Shown: positions 1 through 8,536, numbered from the stretch's first letter. The stretch: DNA of 64,000 nucleotides from JBGPEQ01 sp050180895 (GCA_050180895.1 JBFXDS010000012.1:78433-142432), one strand, 5' to 3'. Notes: a model not told the origin generated them from the letters alone. Translations and numbers: made by a program.

Positions 1-50
1 AGCTCGTCGTCGTTGAGCGAGCGGAGGTCGAGTTCGCCTTCGTCGGCCAT
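1..50 (-). CDS. 5' end of a gene running off the left edge; possibly a methyltransferase corrinoid protein
   Basis: An ATG on the minus strand at 50 opens a frame that stays open to the window edge and gives 16 residues, MADEGELDLRSLNDDE. From memory, corrinoid proteins that partner MttB-type methyltransferases begin with a similar acidic stretch ending in a DDEL/DEEL motif. This is a weak recognition from very few residues. If right, it would be a candidate partner for the MttB-like gene at 30654, though far away. Everything beyond the first codons lies outside the window. Confidence 0.3.
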   Translation of the reverse strand, partial: MADEGELDLRSLNDDE

Positions 51-57
51 GGCGCGT

Positions 58-127
58 GGTCCTTCGACAAGCCCGAAAACGGGACCGTCACAACGAGGGC
101 CTCACCCCGAGCTTGTCGAAGGATGAG
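58..127. repeat. Degenerate copy of the CCTTCGACA-type paired inverted repeat
   Basis: The left arm has CCTTCGACAAGC and the right arm has GAGCTTGTCGAAGGATGAGG, inverted with respect to each other and separated by about 45 bases. It is a diverged member of the repeat family seen at 38710, 44267, 45727, 56789, 62517 and 63877. No gene is evident between here and 250. Confidence 0.7.
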
Positions 128-250
128 GCCCGCCCTCGGTGCCAGGCACTCTGACACGGCGGGAACGCTAGTCAACGGCCTTGGCCGGGCGCGTGTCGCG
201 GCGACGCCAATTGATGGGCGCGCGACATGCCTCGTCGCGCGCAGGCCAGC

Positions 251-1063
251 TCAATCGGGGGACGCGGCGGTGATGTCGATGCCGAAGCGCCTCTCGGAGA
301 GGGCCCGCAAGGTGCCGTCGGCGCGCATCTCCGCGACGATGCGGCTCAGCGCGGCGGCGAAAGCCGGATCGCCGGGTGCGATGGCCACGACTACCGGCTC
401 GGCGGACAGCGGCGGCTCCAGGATGCGCAGCGGCCGGCCGTCGCCGACCTGCTCGCTCGCCGTCAGGCGTCCGAGGATGACCGCGTCCGGCGCCGCGCCG
501 TCGCCGCGCAGCAGTGCCGCGATGGCCAGCGGCTCGGTGTCGTAGCGGAGGATGTCTGCCGCACCCAGGCCGGCGGGAGCCGCCGCCGCGCCGGTCAGGT
601 AGCGCTCATGGATCGTCCCGGCCTGGACGCCGAGGCGTCGTCCGGTGAAATCGGCGCGGCCGTTGAAGCGGGCGTCATCCCGGCGCACGAGCGCGACGGA
701 CTGGAGGTGGTAGTACGCCACGGGCACCGCGAGGCGTGCGGCCCGCGCGTCCTCCGCCGTCAGCGAGCAGAAGCAGACGTCCCAGCGGCCGCGCCAATCG
801 CCGCGGCTGATCTCGTCCCAGCCGGGCGTGACATGCTCGACGATAACGCCGAACCGCTTCGCCACCTCGGTTGCCACCTCGATATCGAAGCCGACAAGCA
901 CGCCCTCGCCGTCGCGGTAGGAGAAGGGCGGGTACTCCTCGTCGGCGGCATTGACCAGCCTGCCGGCCGCCAGCACCCGGTCAAGGGTTTCACCGGCGTC
1001 GGCGGGCGTGGCACAGATGACCAAGATGGTCGCAGCGGCGACGAGGGATTGGACGATCTTCAT
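251..1063 (-). CDS. Family-3 extracellular solute-binding protein (polar amino-acid type)
   Basis: A periplasmic binding protein of the SBP_bac_3 family, which captures amino acids for an ABC importer. The chosen start MKIVQSLVAAATILVICATPADAG gives a classical Sec signal peptide; an in-frame ATG nine codons upstream would spoil it. Family features visible are the early PPFSYRDGEGVLVGFDIEVA segment, the middle GRRLGVQAGTI segment and the C-terminal MRADGTLRALSERRFG segment. About 270 residues is normal. No permease or ATPase lies beside it, so it is an orphan here. It is divergent from hutH with a 142-base shared upstream region, so histidine or a related amino acid is a reasonable but unproven ligand. 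Confidence 0.85.
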   Translation of the reverse strand: MKIVQSLVAAATILVICATPADAGETLDRVLAAGRLVNAADEEYPPFSYRDGEGVLVGFDIEVATEVAKRFGVIVEHVTPGWDEISRGDWRGRWDVCFCSLTAEDARAARLAVPVAYYHLQSVALVRRDDARFNGRADFTGRRLGVQAGTIHERYLTGAAAAPAGLGAADILRYDTEPLAIAALLRGDGAAPDAVILGRLTASEQVGDGRPLRILEPPLSAEPVVVAIAPGDPAFAAALSRIVAEMRADGTLRALSERRFGIDITAASPD

Positions 1064-1205
1064 GCGGCCTGGAAAGCGATAATGCACCATCTATCATCGC
1101 TGGTGTAGGGACAGGTCGCCCCCTGCAGGGGCCTAGTGGGCGCCTTTCGGGATCGGCCCGCCTCTGCTATCACGTCAGAATCTTTGCCTTTCGGGTCCCT
1201 GCCGC

Positions 1206-2741
1206 ATGCCAACCACAGCCGCCGCCTTCCAACTCCGATCGGGAAAGCTCACCCTCACGGACCTGCGCGCACTCTACGACAGTGAGCGGCCGGTCCGGCT
1301 CGACCGGCGCTGCTGGGCGGCGGTGAATAGGAGCGCCGCCGCGGTGCAGGCGGTGATCCGCGAGAAGCGGACGGTCTACGGGGTCAACACCGGGTTCGGC
1401 AGCCTCGCCCGCACGCGCATCGCCGACGATCAGGTGGCGGAGCTCCAGCGCCGGCTGGTGCTGTCGCACGCTGCCGGCACCGGGCCGCTGCTCGACGACC
1501 GCCTCGTGCGGCTGATCATGATCCTCAAGATCAACGGGTTGGCGCTCGGCTATTCCGGCGTGCGGCGCAAGGTGATCGAAGCGCTGGCGAGGTTGGTCAA
1601 TGCCGGGATCCATCCCTGCATCCCGGCCAAGGGTTCGGTCGGCGCCTCCGGCGACCTGGCGCCGCTGGCGCATCTGACGGGCGTGCTGCTCGGCATCGGC
1701 ACCGTACGGCGGCGCGGCCGCGTCCTGCCCGCGGCGCAGGGGCTGAAGGCGGCCGGGCTGGCGCCGATGGATCTCGCCGCCAAGGAAGGGCTGGCGCTGC
1801 TCAACGGCACGCAGGTGTCGACGGCGCTCGCCGCGGCCGGGCTGTTCGCGGCCGAGGACGTGTTCGGCGCCGCGCTGGTCGCCGGCGCGCTGTCGGTCGA
1901 CGCGGCGGCCGGCAGCGACACGCCGTTCGATCCGCGCATCCATGCCGTGCGCGGCCAGCCCGGCCAGATCGAGGCGGCGAAGCTGCTGAAATCGCTGCTG
2001 CGCGGCAGCGAGATCCGCCGGTCGCACATCGATTGCGACCGTGTGCAGGATCCCTATTCCCTGCGCTGCCAGCCGCAGGTGATGGGCGCGGCTCTCGACA
2101 TGCTGCGCTTTGCCGCCGGCGTCGTCGAGCGCGAGGCCAACGCGGTCTCCGACAATCCGCTGGTGTTCGCGCGCGAGGGCGAGATCCTCTCGGGCGGCAA
2201 TTTCCATGCCGAGCCGGTCGCCATGGCGGCCGACGCCGTGGCCATCGCCCTGGCCGAGATCGGCGCGCTGTCGGAGCGGCGCATCGCCATGCTGACCGAC
2301 GCGAAGATGAGCGGGCTGCCGGCCTTCCTGGTGCCGGAGCCCGGCCTTAACTCCGGCTTCATGATCGCGCATGTGACGGCCGCCGCGCTGGCCTCGGAGA
2401 ACAAGGCGCTGGCGCATCCGGCCAGCGTCGACAGCCTGCCGACCTCGGCGAACCAGGAGGACCATGTGAGCATGGCGACCTACGCCGCGCGCCGCCTGCG
2501 GGACATGGCGGACAACGCGGCCGGGATCGCCGCCATCGAGCTGCTGGCGGCGGCGCAGGGCGTCGATCTGCGTCGGCCGCTGAGGACCAGCCCGCGGCTG
2601 CAGGCGGCGCTGGCGCTGCTGCGCCGGCGCGTGCGCTTCCGCCGCGACGACCGCGAGATGGCGCCGGACATCGCCGCGGCGACGGCGCTGGTCGTCGGCG
2701 GCGAGGTGCGGCGCCTGCTGGCGGCGCGCCTGCTGACATAG
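1206..2741 (+). CDS. hutH: Histidine ammonia-lyase
   Basis: Non-oxidative deamination of L-histidine to trans-urocanate, the first step of histidine degradation; cytoplasmic. The Ala-Ser-Gly that forms the MIO prosthetic group is at residues 147-149 within GSVGASGDLAPLAH. Other lyase motifs are in order: YGVNTGFG near residue 60, SHAAGTG, NGTQVSTAL, DPYSLRCQPQ, SDNPLVF and NQEDHVSM. The SHAAG segment and the Glu in QEDHVSM favour histidine over phenylalanine or tyrosine as substrate. The 511-residue length is usual. No hutU, hutI or hutG is present nearby, so the rest of the pathway must lie elsewhere or this copy serves another role. Confidence 0.93.
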   Translation: MPTTAAAFQLRSGKLTLTDLRALYDSERPVRLDRRCWAAVNRSAAAVQAVIREKRTVYGVNTGFGSLARTRIADDQVAELQRRLVLSHAAGTGPLLDDRLVRLIMILKINGLALGYSGVRRKVIEALARLVNAGIHPCIPAKGSVGASGDLAPLAHLTGVLLGIGTVRRRGRVLPAAQGLKAAGLAPMDLAAKEGLALLNGTQVSTALAAAGLFAAEDVFGAALVAGALSVDAAAGSDTPFDPRIHAVRGQPGQIEAAKLLKSLLRGSEIRRSHIDCDRVQDPYSLRCQPQVMGAALDMLRFAAGVVEREANAVSDNPLVFAREGEILSGGNFHAEPVAMAADAVAIALAEIGALSERRIAMLTDAKMSGLPAFLVPEPGLNSGFMIAHVTAAALASENKALAHPASVDSLPTSANQEDHVSMATYAARRLRDMADNAAGIAAIELLAAAQGVDLRRPLRTSPRLQAALALLRRRVRFRRDDREMAPDIAAATALVVGGEVRRLLAARLLT

Positions 2742-2798
2742 CGGCGGGCTCACAAAGGCCGCCGTACAATACCGGCGCTCCGCCGCCGTCGCCGCGAT

Positions 2799-2814
2799 TT
2801 GACCGGGCGGTCAG
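2799..2814. promoter_or_regulatory. 16-bp palindromic operator candidate upstream of the nucleoside operon
   Basis: TTGACCGGGCGGTCAG is a near-perfect palindrome (TTGACC-N4-GGTCAG) about 95 bases before the binding-protein start. It resembles the TTGACC-N4-GGTCAA operators of TetR-family regulators such as RutR, which controls pyrimidine catabolism in E. coli. The match is read from the sequence. The regulator identity is inference and no regulator gene is adjacent. Confidence 0.4.
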
Positions 2815-2909
2815 GTTGCGCGGACGGTGCCGCGAATCCGGCTGGCCCGGCCACGGCCGCTTGAGTATCCTTGGGCCGACAAGGATCAAGCAACAGGGAG
2901 ACCACACCC

Positions 2910-3899
2910 ATGACACGTTTGATCATGGCCGCGGCGGCGGCAATGGTCCTGGGCGGCCCGGCGGCGGCGCAGGAGTTCAAGCCGGCCGTCATCTTCGATA
3001 TGGGCGGCAAGTTCGATAAATCCTTCAACGAGGCGGCCTACAACGGCGCCGAGATGTTCAAGAAGGAGGCCGGCACCGACTATCTCGAATTCGAGGTGAC
3101 CAACGAATCGCAGCGCGAGCAGTCGCTGCGCAAGCTGGCGCAGCGCGGCGCCACAGTGATCGTCGCCACTGGCTTTGCCCAGGCGCCGGCGCTCAAGACC
3201 GTGGCCGCCGAGTTCCCGGACGTGAAGTTCACGCTGATCGACGACGTGGTCGACCTGCCGAACGTGCAGTCAATCATCTTCAAGGAGCATGAGGGCTCGT
3301 TCCTCGTCGGTGTGCTGGCGGCCACCGCCTCGAAGACCGGCAAGGTCGGTTTCGTCGGCGGCATGGACATCCCGCTCATCCGCAAGTTCGCCTGCGGCTA
3401 TGTGCAGGGGGCGAAATACGCCAACCCCAACGCCCAGGTGTTCGAGAACATGACCGGCACCACCGGCGACGCCTGGAACGATCCGACCAAGGGCGGCGAG
3501 CTGGCGCGCAGCCAGTTCGACCGCGGCGCCGACGTCGTCTACGCGGCGGCCGGCGGCACCGGGCTCGGCGTCTATCAGGCGGCCAAGGATTCGGGGAAGC
3601 TCGCCATCGGCGTCGACAGCAACCAGAACTACATCCATCCCGGCACCATGCTGACCTCGATGCTGAAGCGCGTCGACCTCGCCGTCTACAACGCCTTCAA
3701 GACCGCGCAGGCCGGCAGCTGGAAGCCGGGCGTGCAGATCCTCGGCCTGGCCGAGGACGGCGTCGGCTGGGCGCTCGACGACTACAACAAGGCGCTGATC
3801 ACGCCGGACATGCAGGCCAAGGTCGAGCAGGCGAAGAAGGACATCATCGCCGGCACCATCCAGGTCCACGACTACACCGCCGACAGCGCCTGCCCGTAG
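2910..3899 (+). CDS. BMP-family nucleoside ABC transporter substrate-binding protein
   Basis: Periplasmic binding component of a BMP/Med-type importer, a family that captures purine and pyrimidine nucleosides. The start at 2910 follows a GGGAG Shine-Dalgarno and gives MTRLIMAAAAAMVLGGPAAAQ, a Sec signal peptide. Family landmarks are FDMGGKFDKSFNEAAYNGAE directly after the signal, VGFVGGMDIPLIRKF near residue 150, VVYAAAGGTGLG and GVDSNQNY. The length of 329 residues is typical. It is the first gene of the nucleoside operon. The cognate ATPase is separated from it only by an inserted DUF559 element. Confidence 0.93.
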   Translation: MTRLIMAAAAAMVLGGPAAAQEFKPAVIFDMGGKFDKSFNEAAYNGAEMFKKEAGTDYLEFEVTNESQREQSLRKLAQRGATVIVATGFAQAPALKTVAAEFPDVKFTLIDDVVDLPNVQSIIFKEHEGSFLVGVLAATASKTGKVGFVGGMDIPLIRKFACGYVQGAKYANPNAQVFENMTGTTGDAWNDPTKGGELARSQFDRGADVVYAAAGGTGLGVYQAAKDSGKLAIGVDSNQNYIHPGTMLTSMLKRVDLAVYNAFKTAQAGSWKPGVQILGLAEDGVGWALDDYNKALITPDMQAKVEQAKKDIIAGTIQVHDYTADSACP

Positions 3900-3924
3900 C
3901 CGTTGACTTGGCTCGGTACCCAAA

Positions 3925-4362
3925 TCCCTCCCCCCTTGAGGGGGAGGGTAGGGTGGGGGGTGGCGACCGCGCCGCTTATCGCGGACAAGCGACTCGCATG
4001 GCTTCGACTCGGGCCAGGGAGCTTCGAAACAACCTCACCGACGCGGAGCGCAAGCTGTGGTGGAAGCTGCGATATCGTCAGGTCGGCGGCTATCGCTTTC
4101 GCCGTCAGGTGCCGATCGGATCCTACATCGTCGATTTTGCATGCCTGTCGCATCGGCTGCTGATCGAGATCGACGGCAGCCAGCATGGCGAGAACGTCGC
4201 CTACGACCGGACGCGCACGCGATGGCTCGAATTGCGCGGCTATCGGGTCTTGCGCTTCTGGAACGGCGACGTGCTGCAGGACATCGAGGGGGTGCTCGAG
4301 GCGATTCATCGAGCTTTGCTGGAGACCCCCCACCCTGACCCTCCCCCTCAAGGGGGGAGGGA
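3925..4362. mobile_element. DUF559 gene cassette bounded by near-perfect inverted repeats
   Basis: The left repeat at 3925-3961 (TCCCTCCCCCCTTGAGGGGG then AGGGTAGGGTGGGGGGT) reappears in inverted orientation at 4325-4362 with one two-base difference. Each repeat is itself palindromic around CCCTTGAGGG/CCCTCAAGGG. The only gene between them is a DUF559 endonuclease-like gene. The unit sits in an otherwise tight transporter operon, which suggests insertion, although no target-site duplication is evident. Whether it is mobile is inference. Confidence 0.5.
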
Positions 4363-4366
4363 ATAG
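3998..4366 (+). CDS. DUF559 / Vsr-like endonuclease-domain protein
   Basis: A 122-residue protein matching the DUF559 family, related to very-short-patch-repair endonucleases. Visible landmarks are LRNNLTDAERKLWWKLRYRQ at the N-terminus, then GGYRFRRQVPIGSYIVDFAC, LLIEIDGSQH and a C-terminal GYRVLRFWN. The Asp in IVDFAC and the Glu in IEIDG fit a PD-(D/E)xK nuclease core. The start at 3998 is chosen because the upstream in-frame residues are translated from the flanking repeat. The C-terminus PHPDPPPQGGRE is likewise repeat-derived. Its role is unknown. Proteins of this kind are widespread in alphaproteobacteria and often flanked by such repeats. Confidence 0.8.
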   Translation: MASTRARELRNNLTDAERKLWWKLRYRQVGGYRFRRQVPIGSYIVDFACLSHRLLIEIDGSQHGENVAYDRTRTRWLELRGYRVLRFWNGDVLQDIEGVLEAIHRALLETPHPDPPPQGGRE

Positions 4367-4367
4367 T

Positions 4368-5930
4368 ATGCAGGTCGTGCAATCGGTGTCGCAGTCTGCG
4401 TTGGCGGCGGCGCCCGCCGTCGAGTTGATCGGCATCGACAAGCGGTTCGGGGCGGTGCGCGCCAACCGCGACGTGAGCCTGACGATCGCGCGCGGCTCCG
4501 TGCACGGCATCGTCGGCGAGAACGGCGCCGGCAAGTCGACGCTGATGAGCATCCTCTATGGCTACTACCAGGCCGACGCCGGCGAGATCCGCGTCGACGG
4601 CCGTCCGCGCCAGATCCGCAGCGCGCACGACGCCATCGCCGCCGGCATCGGCATGGTGCATCAGCACTTCATGCTGGTGGACGACTTCACCGTACTGGAG
4701 AACGTCATGCTGGGCATCGAGGGGAACGCGCTGCTCGGCCCGGCGGCGGCCACGGCGCGCGCCGCCCTGGCGGAGCTCAGTGCCGCCTACGGCCTGGAGA
4801 TCGATCCCGACGCCGTCATCCGCGACCTGCCGGTCGGGCTGCAGCAGCGCGTCGAGATCCTGAAGGCGCTGCATCGCGGCGCCGACATCCTGATCCTCGA
4901 CGAGCCGACGGCGGTGCTGACGCCGCAGGAGGTCGACCAGCTGTTCCGCATGCTCCGCCGCTTCCGCGACCAGGGCAAGACCGTGATCCTCATCACCCAC
5001 AAGCTGCGCGAGATCATGGCCGTGACCGACCGCGTCACGGTGATGCGCGGCGGCGCCGTCGTCGACACCGTCGACACGGCCGCGACCAGCCGCGAGCAGC
5101 TGGCGGAGATGATGGTCGGGCGCAAGGTGCTGCTGCGGGTCGAGAAGCCGCCCGCGGCGGTCGGCGCCGCGGTGCTCGAGGTGGCGAACCTGACCGTGGT
5201 CGACGGCGCCGGCGTCGCCCGGGTGAAGGATGTCGGCTTCACCGTGCGGGCCGGCGAGATCGTCGGCGTCGCCGGCGTCAGCGGCAACGGCCAGAGCGAG
5301 CTGCTCGAGGCGCTGGCGGGGATGCGGCCCTTCGCCGGCGAGGTGCGCGTCAACGGCAAGCCGGTGACCGTCGAGCAGGGCTGGGCGCTGGCACGGGCGC
5401 TGCGCCGCCGCCGCGTCTCGCACGTGCCCGAGGACCGGCAGCGCGAGGGGTTGGTCGGCGCCTTCGCCGCCAACGAATCGGCGATCCTGGGCTATCAGGA
5501 CGACCCCGCCTGCAACGGGCTGATCCTGATGGACCGCCGCAAGATCGTCGCCCGCTGCGCGAAGGAGATGCAGTCGTTCGACGTGCGGCCGACCGACCCG
5601 GCGCTGCGCACGGCCGCCTTCTCCGGCGGCAACCAGCAGAAGATCGTGCTGGCGCGCGAGCTGGAGCGGGATCCGGTGCTGCTGCTGGTCGGGCAGCCGA
5701 CGCGCGGCGTCGACATCGGCGCCATCGAGTTCATCCACCGCCGGCTGCTGGAGATGCGCGCCGCCGGCAAGGCGATCCTGCTGGTCTCGGTCGAGCTCGA
5801 CGAGATCCTGGCGCTGGCCGACCGCATCCTCGTCATGTTCGACGGCCGCATCGTCGGCGAGCTGCCGCGCGCCGAGGCCACGGAGGCGAAGCTCGGCCTG
5901 CTGATGGCCGGCGTGGAGGGGCAGGCGTGA
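4368..5930 (+). CDS. Nucleoside ABC transporter, double ATP-binding subunit
   Basis: Energises the BMP-type nucleoside importer from the cytoplasmic face. There are two ABC domains. The first has Walker A GENGAGKST, Q-loop MVHQHFM, a degenerate signature LPVGLQQRVEIL and Walker B LILDEPTAVL. The second has a degenerate Walker A (GVSGNGQSE), signature SGGNQQK and LLLVGQPTRGVD, a pattern typical of sugar/nucleoside double ATPases. It is 520 residues long. The start at 4368 lies two bases after the DUF559 stop, and its Shine-Dalgarno (GGGGGGAGGG) is supplied by the right inverted repeat of the inserted cassette. Confidence 0.93.
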   Translation: MQVVQSVSQSALAAAPAVELIGIDKRFGAVRANRDVSLTIARGSVHGIVGENGAGKSTLMSILYGYYQADAGEIRVDGRPRQIRSAHDAIAAGIGMVHQHFMLVDDFTVLENVMLGIEGNALLGPAAATARAALAELSAAYGLEIDPDAVIRDLPVGLQQRVEILKALHRGADILILDEPTAVLTPQEVDQLFRMLRRFRDQGKTVILITHKLREIMAVTDRVTVMRGGAVVDTVDTAATSREQLAEMMVGRKVLLRVEKPPAAVGAAVLEVANLTVVDGAGVARVKDVGFTVRAGEIVGVAGVSGNGQSELLEALAGMRPFAGEVRVNGKPVTVEQGWALARALRRRRVSHVPEDRQREGLVGAFAANESAILGYQDDPACNGLILMDRRKIVARCAKEMQSFDVRPTDPALRTAAFSGGNQQKIVLARELERDPVLLLVGQPTRGVDIGAIEFIHRRLLEMRAAGKAILLVSVELDEILALADRILVMFDGRIVGELPRAEATEAKLGLLMAGVEGQA

Positions 5931-5947
5931 CGCATGGCCCTGCGCAT

Positions 5948-6040
5948 GTAGGGGCGAGCGGCGCTCGCCCAACGGCGTCGCCGACATGCTCGGTCGCGAT
6001 CCTGCCGGCCACGAAGCAGGCGAGCGCCGCTCGCCCCTAC
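5948..6040. repeat. Paired inverted repeat, GTAGGGGCGAGCGGCGCTCG family
   Basis: Arms at 5948-5969 and 6019-6040 are perfect inverted copies of each other, and each arm is itself palindromic (GGCGAGCGCCGCTCGCC core). The pair fills the gap between the ATPase and permease genes. Other pairs are at 47205-47274 and 54717-54808. A stem-loop in mRNA could affect downstream permease expression; that is inference. Confidence 0.85.
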
Positions 6041-6057
6041 AAATCGCCGATGCGACC

Positions 6058-7167
6058 ATGAAATCCGCCGCCGGCGACATTCCCCGCTGGGTGGACTACC
6101 TGCTCGTGCCGCTGGTGAACCTCGGCGTCGCGCTGCTGCTGACCGGCGTCGTCGTCATCGCCATCGGCGCCGATCCGGTTGAGGCGCTGCGCTCGCTGGT
6201 CTTCGGCGCGGTCGGCTACCCCGAGGCGATCGGCTTCACGCTCTACTATGCCACCAATTTCGTCCTCACCGGTCTCGCCGTCGCCGTCGCCTTCCATGCC
6301 GGCCTGTTCAACATCGGCGGCGAGGGCCAAGCCTATATCGGCGGGCTCGGCGTCGGGCTGGTCTGCCTCGCCATCGACGGCTGGCCGGCCGCGCTGGTCG
6401 TGCCGATCGCCATCATCGCGGCGGCGCTGTTCGGCGCCGCCTGGGGCTTCATCCCCGGCTACCTGCAGGCTCGGCGCGGCAGCCACATCGTCATCACCAC
6501 CATCATGTTCAACTTCATCGCCGCGGCGTTGATGACCTGGCTGCTGGTCGACGTGCTGATCCAGCCCGGCCAGCAGGCGCCGCGCAGCCGCGATTTCGCA
6601 CCCGCCGTCTGGCTGCCTTATGTCCACGACCTGCTGGCGCCGCTCGGCATCGACATCGGCCGGCCGCCGCTCAACCTGGCGTCGCTGCTGGCGATCCTCG
6701 CCTGCGTCTTCGTCTGGCTGTTCATCTGGCACACGCGCTGGGGTTACGAGATCCGCACCGTCGGCCACAGCGAGCGGGCGGCGCGTTATGCCGGCATCTC
6801 CCGCACGCGCGCGATCGTTCTGGCCATGCTGGTCTCCGGCGCGCTCGCCGGACTGGTCGGCGTCAACGACATCCTCGGCGTGCATCACTACCTGCTGGTC
6901 GGTTGGACCGGCGGCGTCGGCTTCGTCGGCATCGCCGTGGCGCTCATGGGGCGCAACCATCCGGTCGGCATCGCCATGGCGGCGCTGCTGTTCGGCGCGC
7001 TCTACCAGGGCGGTTCGGAGATCGCCTTCGACATCCCGGAGATCACGCGCGAGATGGTGATTGTCATCCAAGGCCTGGTGATCCTGTTCTGCGGTGCGCT
7101 CGAGAACATGTTCAAGCCGCAGATCGTGGCGCTGTTCCGCCGGCGCGCCGTGGCGGAGGCGGCGTGA
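6058..7167 (+). CDS. Nucleoside ABC transporter permease 1
   Basis: Inner-membrane permease of the BPD_transp_2 family, the first of the two that form the translocation pore of BMP-type importers. At 369 residues it is the longer of the pair, as usual. It is strongly hydrophobic with about eight or nine predicted membrane segments. The FNIGGEGQAYIGGLGVGL motif is characteristic, as are the cytoplasmic loop GHSERAARYAGIS and GGVGFVGIAVALMGRNHP. The start MKSAAGD at 6058 is preferred over upstream in-frame ATGs because the earlier residues are encoded by the GTAGGGGCG repeat. Confidence 0.92.
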   Translation: MKSAAGDIPRWVDYLLVPLVNLGVALLLTGVVVIAIGADPVEALRSLVFGAVGYPEAIGFTLYYATNFVLTGLAVAVAFHAGLFNIGGEGQAYIGGLGVGLVCLAIDGWPAALVVPIAIIAAALFGAAWGFIPGYLQARRGSHIVITTIMFNFIAAALMTWLLVDVLIQPGQQAPRSRDFAPAVWLPYVHDLLAPLGIDIGRPPLNLASLLAILACVFVWLFIWHTRWGYEIRTVGHSERAARYAGISRTRAIVLAMLVSGALAGLVGVNDILGVHHYLLVGWTGGVGFVGIAVALMGRNHPVGIAMAALLFGALYQGGSEIAFDIPEITREMVIVIQGLVILFCGALENMFKPQIVALFRRRAVAEAA

Positions 7168-8141
7168 TGGAGTTCGACTGGCTGTCGCTGATGGCGCTCG
7201 CCGCCTCGACCATCCGGGTCGTCGCGCCGCTGATCCTGGCGGCGCTCGCCGGCTTGTTCGCCGAGCGCTCCGGCATCGTCGACATCGGGCTCGAAGGCAA
7301 GATGCTCGGCGCCGCCTTCGCCGCGGCGGCGACGGCGGCGGTCACCGGCTCGGCCTGGCTCGGCCTCGGCGCCGGCATCGCCGCCTCGGTCGCGCTGGCC
7401 ATGATCCACGGGTTGGCAAGCATCACCTACAACGGCAATCAGGTGGTCTCGGGCATGGCGCTCAACATCCTGGTGGCCGGGCTGGCGCCGACGCTCGGGA
7501 ATGCGTGGTTCAACCAAGGTGGGCAGACGCCGCTGCTCGCGGGCGATGCGCGCTTCGGCGTCATTACCCTGCCGGGCGCGGCGGCGATCGGCCAGGTTCC
7601 GGTCGTCGGGCCGGTCTATCAGTACGTCATCAGCGGCCACAACATCCTCGTCTATGTCGCGGCGGCAGCCGTGCCGGTGGGGTGGTGGATCGTCTACCGC
7701 ACCCGTTTCGGTCTGCGCCTGCGCGCCGCCGGCGAGAATCCGCATGCGCTCGATACGGCCGGCGTCTCCGTGGTCTGGATCCGCTACCGCGCGCTGCTCA
7801 TCACCGGCATCCTCTGTGGCCTCGCCGGCGCCTATCTGTCGACCGCCCACAACGCCGGCTTCGTGCGCGACATGACCGCCGGCAAGGGCTACCTGGCGCT
7901 GGCGGCGCTCGTCTTCGGCAAGTGGCGGCCGTTGCCGACCCTGTTCGCCTGCCTGCTGTTCGCCTTCGCCGACGCGCTGCAGATTCGCCTGCAGGGCGTC
8001 GTGCTGCCGGGGATCGGTCAGGTTCCCGTGCAGTTCATCCAGGCGCTGCCCTATATCCTGACCGTGCTGTTGCTCGCCGGCTTCGTCGGTCGCGCGATCG
8101 CGCCGAAGGCGAGCGGCATTCCCTTTGTGAAGGACCGATGA
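7167..8141 (+). CDS. Nucleoside ABC transporter permease 2
   Basis: Second BPD_transp_2 permease, 324 residues, partner of the preceding gene. Its ATG at 7167 overlaps the previous stop (TGATG), indicating translational coupling. The motif ERSGIVDIGLEGKMLGAAFAA near residue 40 is the family hallmark. NGNQVVSGMALNI and GLRLRAAGENPHALDTAGVS, the permease-ATPase coupling loop, follow. The protein is hydrophobic throughout with about eight membrane segments. Confidence 0.92.
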   Translation: MEFDWLSLMALAASTIRVVAPLILAALAGLFAERSGIVDIGLEGKMLGAAFAAAATAAVTGSAWLGLGAGIAASVALAMIHGLASITYNGNQVVSGMALNILVAGLAPTLGNAWFNQGGQTPLLAGDARFGVITLPGAAAIGQVPVVGPVYQYVISGHNILVYVAAAAVPVGWWIVYRTRFGLRLRAAGENPHALDTAGVSVVWIRYRALLITGILCGLAGAYLSTAHNAGFVRDMTAGKGYLALAALVFGKWRPLPTLFACLLFAFADALQIRLQGVVLPGIGQVPVQFIQALPYILTVLLLAGFVGRAIAPKASGIPFVKDR

Positions 8142-8536
8142 CCGACATCACCGACATGCTCGTCGCCGCCAACGCGGCGCGGGCGCATGCCTACGCGCCC
8201 TATTCGAACTTCGCCGTCGGCGCCTGCCTGCGCGGCCGGAGCGGACGGCTCTATGCCGGATGCAATGTCGAGAACGCCGCCTATCCGCAGGGGCAGTGCG
8301 CGGAGGCGACGGCGATCGGCGCCATGGTCGCGGCCGGCGAGACGGCCATCGCCGAGATCCTCGTCGTCGCCGACGGGCCGGAGCCGGTCAGCCCGTGCGG
8401 CGGCTGCCGCCAGCGCCTGCGCGAATTTGCCGGGCCGGACACGCCGGTGTATCTCTGTAACCCCGACGGCCTGCGGCGCACGCTCACCTTGGGCGAGCTG
8501 CTGCCGTTGTCCTTCGGGCCCGAGCATTTGGATTAG
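8138..8536 (+). CDS. cdd: Cytidine deaminase
   Basis: Hydrolytic deamination of cytidine and deoxycytidine to uridine and deoxyuridine; cytoplasmic. The small homotetrameric type, 132 residues. Zinc ligands are visible as Cys54 with the proton-shuttling Glu56 (CAEATA), and Cys87 and Cys90 (PCGGC). The substrate motif GCNVENAAYPQG is present. The start overlaps the permease stop (ATGA). It feeds deoA and upp products in the same operon. Confidence 0.95.
   Translation: MTDITDMLVAANAARAHAYAPYSNFAVGACLRGRSGRLYAGCNVENAAYPQGQCAEATAIGAMVAAGETAIAEILVVADGPEPVSPCGGCRQRLREFAGPDTPVYLCNPDGLRRTLTLGELLPLSFGPEHLD

Noticed and set aside
1170..2753. 527-codon frame antisense to hutH
   Set aside because: Composition is shadow-like and the plus strand has every HAL motif.
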